Part shown: piece by piece, positions 6,035-8,781 of the stretch
Numbering within the stretch: position 1 is the stretch's first letter
Layout of the letters: each line of letters starts with the position of its first letter
Source of the DNA: JBKPDV01 sp046728075
GTDB lineage: Bacteria > Acidobacteriota > Thermoanaerobaculia > UBA5066 > Gp7-AA6
DNA: 8,781 nucleotides
Assembly: GCA_046728075.1 (NCBI GenBank)
Contig: JBKPDV010000049.1
Span: forward strand, 1-8,781
Direction: 5' to 3'
Position numbers and translations under genes: made by a program
Notes under the pieces: model-generated
What the model was told of the DNA's origin: nothing
Seen by the model: only the letters and a program-made list of their open reading frames with translations
The model's database searches: none

Positions 6035-7129
6035 ATGAAACAGCTCATCGTCGCGGGCCTCATTGCGGGTGCAATGGTTACAAGCGCAGGTGTCTGTCAG
6101 GCCGACGATCGGGGCCCGTTCGAATCGGCCGGCGTCGAGCAATTCGCCGTCTTGCCGGATGGCGTGCGCTTCCCCGAGGGGATCACCGCCGATCCGGCCA
6201 CGGGTCAGATTTACGTCGGCACGTTCGACTTCGGACCCAACGCGAACAAGCTGCTGCGCTTCGGGAAAAACGGCCATCTGATCGCACAGCGCGATTTCGG
6301 CAAGGCGCCTCTCCTCGGCCTGGGATTCGACGCCGCCCACAACAAGATATTCATCCTCAATGTCGCGGCGATCGCCGGTGCCGGCGCGTCGAGGGTGCAG
6401 CGTATCGCTGCGGCATTCGACCCCACGACCGCTGTCGAAGATGTCGCCCCGATTCCGGTGATCGGCGCGCCCGGCCCGCGGACCGTCGGCAATCCGGACG
6501 GGAGCTCGGACCTGATTACGTTCGGCTCGAGCGGGGTCCCGGTGCCCAATGGGATGGTTTTCGACCACCTCGGTAACCTCTATGTCTCCGATTCGTTCCA
6601 GGGGGCAATCTTCCGCATCGACAATGCGAAGACCTGCGCGACGCCCTGCGCGGTGACGCTCGTTTCACACGATCCGCTGCTGGCGACCGCGGGCTTCCCG
6701 CCGTTCGGCGCCAACGGCCTGGCTCTCAATGCCGCTGAAACCACGCTGTTCATCGCGAACACGGGTGACAACCGTGTGCTCAAAATGGATATCGCGACCA
6801 AGGCCGTCTCCGTATTCGCGGAGAGCGTTCACGGAGCGGACGGTCTGCTCTTCGATGCCAGCGGCCGCCTTTGGGTCGCGGCCAACCAGGCGGACCAGCT
6901 CGTTGCGTTGAACGACAAAGCACGACCCGTCGCGCGCGCGGGCGAGTTCGAGGGGATCCAGCATGACGGCACGCCGCAAGGCCTGCTGTTTCCGGCGAGC
7001 ATGGTGATCGTCGGCCAGCACATGTACGTGACCAACCTCGCCCTGCCGCTGACGTCCGCCGTCGGTGACGAGCCGGAGGAAGACGTCACGCGGTGGACGA
7101 TCGGCCGCTTCAATGTGCCTAACCGGTAG
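6035..7129 (+). CDS. Exported SMP-30/gluconolactonase-like or NHL-repeat six-bladed beta-propeller protein
   Basis: A 364-residue protein with a clear signal peptide (hydrophobic core 4-18, likely cleavage after CQA at residue 23). Blade-like repeats follow: FPEGITADPATGQIYVGTF (46-64), PNGMVFDHLGNLYVSDS (171-187), ANGLALNAAETTLFIANTGDNRVLKMD (226-252), ADGLLFDASGRLWVAANQADQLVALN (268-293) and FPASMVIVGQHMYVTNLAL (319-337). E48, N172, N227 and D269 recur at similar points of successive blades; some could be the acidic and Asn metal ligands used by SMP-30 lactonases, but this was not aligned. C201 and C205 (CATPC) could form a disulfide. GGAGGA lies six bases before the ATG. It stands alone on plus, converging on the Spy-like gene. 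The propeller fold is well supported; lactonase, sugar-binding or purely structural roles remain open. Confidence 0.8.
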   Translation: MKQLIVAGLIAGAMVTSAGVCQADDRGPFESAGVEQFAVLPDGVRFPEGITADPATGQIYVGTFDFGPNANKLLRFGKNGHLIAQRDFGKAPLLGLGFDAAHNKIFILNVAAIAGAGASRVQRIAAAFDPTTAVEDVAPIPVIGAPGPRTVGNPDGSSDLITFGSSGVPVPNGMVFDHLGNLYVSDSFQGAIFRIDNAKTCATPCAVTLVSHDPLLATAGFPPFGANGLALNAAETTLFIANTGDNRVLKMDIATKAVSVFAESVHGADGLLFDASGRLWVAANQADQLVALNDKARPVARAGEFEGIQHDGTPQGLLFPASMVIVGQHMYVTNLALPLTSAVGDEPEEDVTRWTIGRFNVPNR

Positions 7130-7140
7130 CGGTTGGCTGA

Positions 7141-7581
7141 CTAGAGCCCGAGCTGATGGAGCGCTCCGGCCGCCCGGAGCGCCGCCTCGACCGACTGAAT
7201 AAACCCGAGCTTTGCCTTCTGCTCGTCGCTCAGGAGACCGACGAATCCGTTCCGGAAATCGGCCTCGATCTGCCCGAACTGCTTCTGAGCCGCGTTGACG
7301 GAGAGGACGAGAGCGCCGACGGTGCCGGGGTCGGGCTTCGGTAATGAAAGAGCATCGGACAAGGCCCGCTGCCGGTCCTCGACCTGGCGCCGAAGCGGAT
7401 CGGCAGCGCCGGCTCGCGCCTGCGCAAGATCCCGGACAGACGCCAACTGCTGATCGCTGAGCCCGAGAACCTCTCTGAGGACATACTCGGGCGGCGGGCC
7501 TCCGAGAGGCGGGGACGCTTGAGCGGCAATCGGAACAGCGAAAACGAGAAGCAAGCCAAGGCTGAGAAGGGACTCTCTCAC
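7141..7581 (-). CDS. Small exported Spy/CpxP-like (LTxxQ/metal-resistance family) helical protein
   Basis: A 146-residue protein with a signal peptide (hydrophobic 5-20, cleavage after about A20 or A22), then a short Pro/Gly stretch and long amphipathic helices. Two LTxxQ-like motifs, LSDQQ (41-45) and LSDEQ (117-121), frame the helical region as in Spy/CpxP periplasmic chaperones and heavy-metal sensor proteins. It probably acts in the periplasm as a stress chaperone or metal-responsive helper. The start is a GTG at 7581 with AAAGGAG eight to ten bases upstream; the frame extends further but without a signal-like start. Its stop is 11 bases from the beta-propeller gene's stop (convergent), with no obvious shared terminator. 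No two-component or sigma-factor partner is adjacent. The family is diverse, so the call is moderate. Confidence 0.7.
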   Translation of the reverse strand: MRESLLSLGLLLVFAVPIAAQASPPLGGPPPEYVLREVLGLSDQQLASVRDLAQARAGAADPLRRQVEDRQRALSDALSLPKPDPGTVGALVLSVNAAQKQFGQIEADFRNGFVGLLSDEQKAKLGFIQSVEAALRAAGALHQLGL

Positions 7582-7731
7582 GGCGGTTCTCCTTTCCTGA
7601 CATCGGAGGCCGGGCCCACAGGCGGCGCGGTCTCCGTCAGATTGGTGGCCGAGGCCGGAGTCCCATATGACAGCGCTCCTCACATCTCTTCGCATGACGA
7701 AAAACGGAGTCAGGAGAATCTCGTCGAAATG

Positions 7732-8036
7732 CTACTCGGCGCGCAGTGCGATGACGGGATCGACGCGCGTCGCGCCGGCAGCCAGGAGGCGAGAAGCCCT
7801 GCGCCGACGAGCGTCAGCGCGACGGAGGCGTAAGTCGCCGGATCCAGGCGGCCGACGTCGAAGAGCAGGCTCGTCAAGTAGCGAGTCAGCACGACGGCGC
7901 CGGCGGCCCCCGCCGCGAGTCCGGCGCCCGTCAGCGCGAGCCCCTCGCCGAGCACGAGCCGCAGGATGTCGCCGCGCTCGGCGCCAAGCGCCACGCGGAT
8001 ACCGACCTCGCGCTTGCGCCGCCCGATGTTGTAGGT
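7732..8036 (-). pseudogene. Remnant of an ADOP/MacB-type ABC permease (C-terminal FtsX domain)
   Basis: The minus strand encodes YNIGRRKREVGIRVALGAE followed by RGDILRLVLGEGLALTGAG, then a hydrophobic stretch to LLASWLPARRA, the canonical last domain of acidobacterial ADOP permeases. These proteins are normally about 800 residues; only about 100 codons remain. On the N-terminal side similarity stops at 8033 and an in-frame TGA follows at 8040-8042. Near the C-terminus the frame is lost between WLPARRA and TRVDPVIALRAE, which sits in another frame and ends at the TAG at 7732. The break falls in a GCG/CGC-rich repeat (about 7762-7775) and fits loss of one seven-base GCGACGC unit. It is truncated and frameshifted, so not functional. 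Confidence 0.85.
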
Positions 8037-8042
8037 TCCTCA

Positions 8043-8264
8043 TGCCGCCATCGAGCAGCATACGACGCGCGAAGAAGAAGGTTACCGGTCCGGTTCAGCC
8101 GAGCGATCACGGCGAAACGCGATTCACTTCATCGCCCGGCGTGTGCGATGTGCCGCCCCGATCTAGGCGTCACTCAGCCTGATACCAGTCCTCGACTTTC
8201 AGATCAGCGCCCCGCGCCGCGGACAGCCGCCAGGCCCGAAACGGAACACGGAGTATCGAAGTCA
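8043..8264. other. Unassigned gap between permease remnant and small ORF
   Basis: No gene is supported. On the minus strand, shifting frame just before the stop of the upstream small ORF gives a run of about 30 further open codons (ending ADLKVEDWYQAE, TGA at 8170-8172). This might be an eroded continuation of that ORF, but I cannot match it to a family. Plus-strand frames lack ribosome binding sites. Confidence 0.4.
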
Positions 8265-8435
8265 CTACTTCTTGGTGGTATCGCCGCCTGCTCTCCACAT
8301 CTCAATCACCACTTCGGGGATATGAGTGCCCTTGCAGGAGCCCTTGCCGCCTGTGACGCCGGCTGCCATGTTGGCCGGCAGGGTTTTCTCGGGAAGATTT
8401 CGGGTCGCCTTCGACTTGGCCGCATTCTTTTTCAT
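8265..8435 (-). CDS. 56-residue protein: Lys-rich Gly-Gly leader-like N-terminus joined to an Hcp-like segment
   Basis: A short gene starting at an ATG preceded eight bases upstream by AAGGAG, a strong ribosome binding site. The first 30 residues are basic (MKKNAAKSKATRNLPEKTLP) and end in AAGVTGG at 24-30, like the Gly-Gly leaders of exported or processed peptides. Residues 35-51 (KGTHIPEVVIEMWRAGG) align without gaps to the GKHYPQAKLTIRKAGG region of the type VI tube protein Hcp (Pseudomonas Hcp1, from memory): shared G, H, P and final AGG with hydrophobic alternation. Only DTTKK follows, whereas Hcp is about 160 residues. It may be a genuine small protein, a RiPP-like precursor, or what is left of a leader-bearing Hcp gene after internal loss and a frameshift. 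It has one Cys (C34) and one Trp (W47). Coding status is likely; function is open. Confidence 0.55.
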   Translation of the reverse strand: MKKNAAKSKATRNLPEKTLPANMAAGVTGGKGSCKGTHIPEVVIEMWRAGGDTTKK

Positions 8436-8781
8436 AGCGCGTTCTCCTTATTTCCAGTCACCAGATAGCAGTACCGATGCCAACCGAACGGAATGTCCGA
8501 ACCCCTTGCTCTGAGAGCCTTTACCGCGACGCCGATTCGACCAACCTCGAGCAGACAGGCTTGAAACGCAACATGGCTGTCTCAAATTAGAACCAATGGT
8601 CTGCCATCAAGGACTGCATCCGGGCCGCAGGGCCCATCCCGTGAGCAGGCGAGAGGTCTGTGGCCGTTCTCGCTGAGCGGCTCTGGTGCAAAACCTACTC
8701 AAGAATTGCTCGCGGCTATTACTGAGAGACTCTCTGCTCAGCTGCCAGGCAGCAAGGATCCAAGAGATCGATGGTGTGGCA
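8436..8781. other. No gene recognised
   Basis: Apart from the ribosome binding site of the small minus-strand gene, these 346 bases show no supported ORF, tRNA or clear promoter. Small palindromes are present (GCTGCC-A-GGCAGC at 8741-8753; GAGAG-A-CTCTC near 8724-8734) but their loops are too short for stable hairpins and neither has a T-run. The window ends here, so an element continuing beyond 8781 cannot be excluded. Confidence 0.5.

Noticed and set aside
7121..7134. AACCG-GTAG-CGGTT at the end of the beta-propeller gene as a terminator
   Set aside because: Only five pairs, overlaps the stop codon and has no T-run.
7660..7731. Stretch resembling dispersed intergenic repeats of GC-rich genomes (CATGACGAAAAACGGAGTC area)
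   Set aside because: Only one copy in the window and no internal symmetry; cannot be supported without the genome.
8042..8182. 46-codon plus-strand ORF (MPPSSSIRRAKKK...)
   Set aside because: No clear ribosome binding site, no family resemblance, and overlaps the edge of the permease remnant.

Overview
The window looks like chromosomal DNA from a GC-rich soil or environmental bacterium, most likely an acidobacterium (Vicinamibacter-like). This is inferred from gene content, not from a marker gene. Two broken genes carry the most lineage-specific signals: the C-terminal tail of a Ser/Thr-kinase/TolB-propeller protein (ends ..LSDLYLADGVK) and the tail of an ADOP-type MacB/FtsX permease. Both families are strongly expanded in Acidobacteriota. 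No rRNA, tRNA, CRISPR array, integrase or transposase was seen.

Left two thirds (14-5365, all minus strand): a tight seven-gene cluster read from right to left. It comprises a YtrA-type GntR repressor, an ABC ATPase, an ABC-2 permease, a TPR protein, a six-helix DUF4386-type membrane protein, a secreted DinB-fold protein and a ferritin-like protein of the aldehyde-deformylating-oxygenase (ADO) family. The first three are translationally coupled (2-nt gap, then an ATGA overlap). The rest follow with gaps of 36, 17, 79 and 65 nt, each with its own ribosome binding site. The upstream leader (5366-5500) has a near-perfect TGTAGT-NN-ACTACA palindrome, a candidate autoregulatory operator, and a hairpin just before the gntR ribosome binding site. 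By analogy with Bacillus ytr operons this could be an envelope-stress or antibiotic-responsive exporter locus. The ADO-like enzyme at its end is unexpected.

Middle (5482-6034): an AT-richer stretch with no intact gene. It holds a minus-strand remnant of the kinase/TolB C-terminus with at least one clear frameshift, plus an inverted repeat.

Right third (6035-8781): an exported SMP-30/NHL-type beta-propeller protein on plus, convergent (11-nt gap) with a small exported Spy/CpxP-like protein on minus. Beyond it lie a decayed ADOP permease tail and a 56-codon minus-strand ORF with a good ribosome binding site. That ORF joins a Lys-rich Gly-Gly leader-like N-terminus to a short segment resembling the conserved core of the type VI tube protein Hcp. 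The last 346 bases show no gene I can support.
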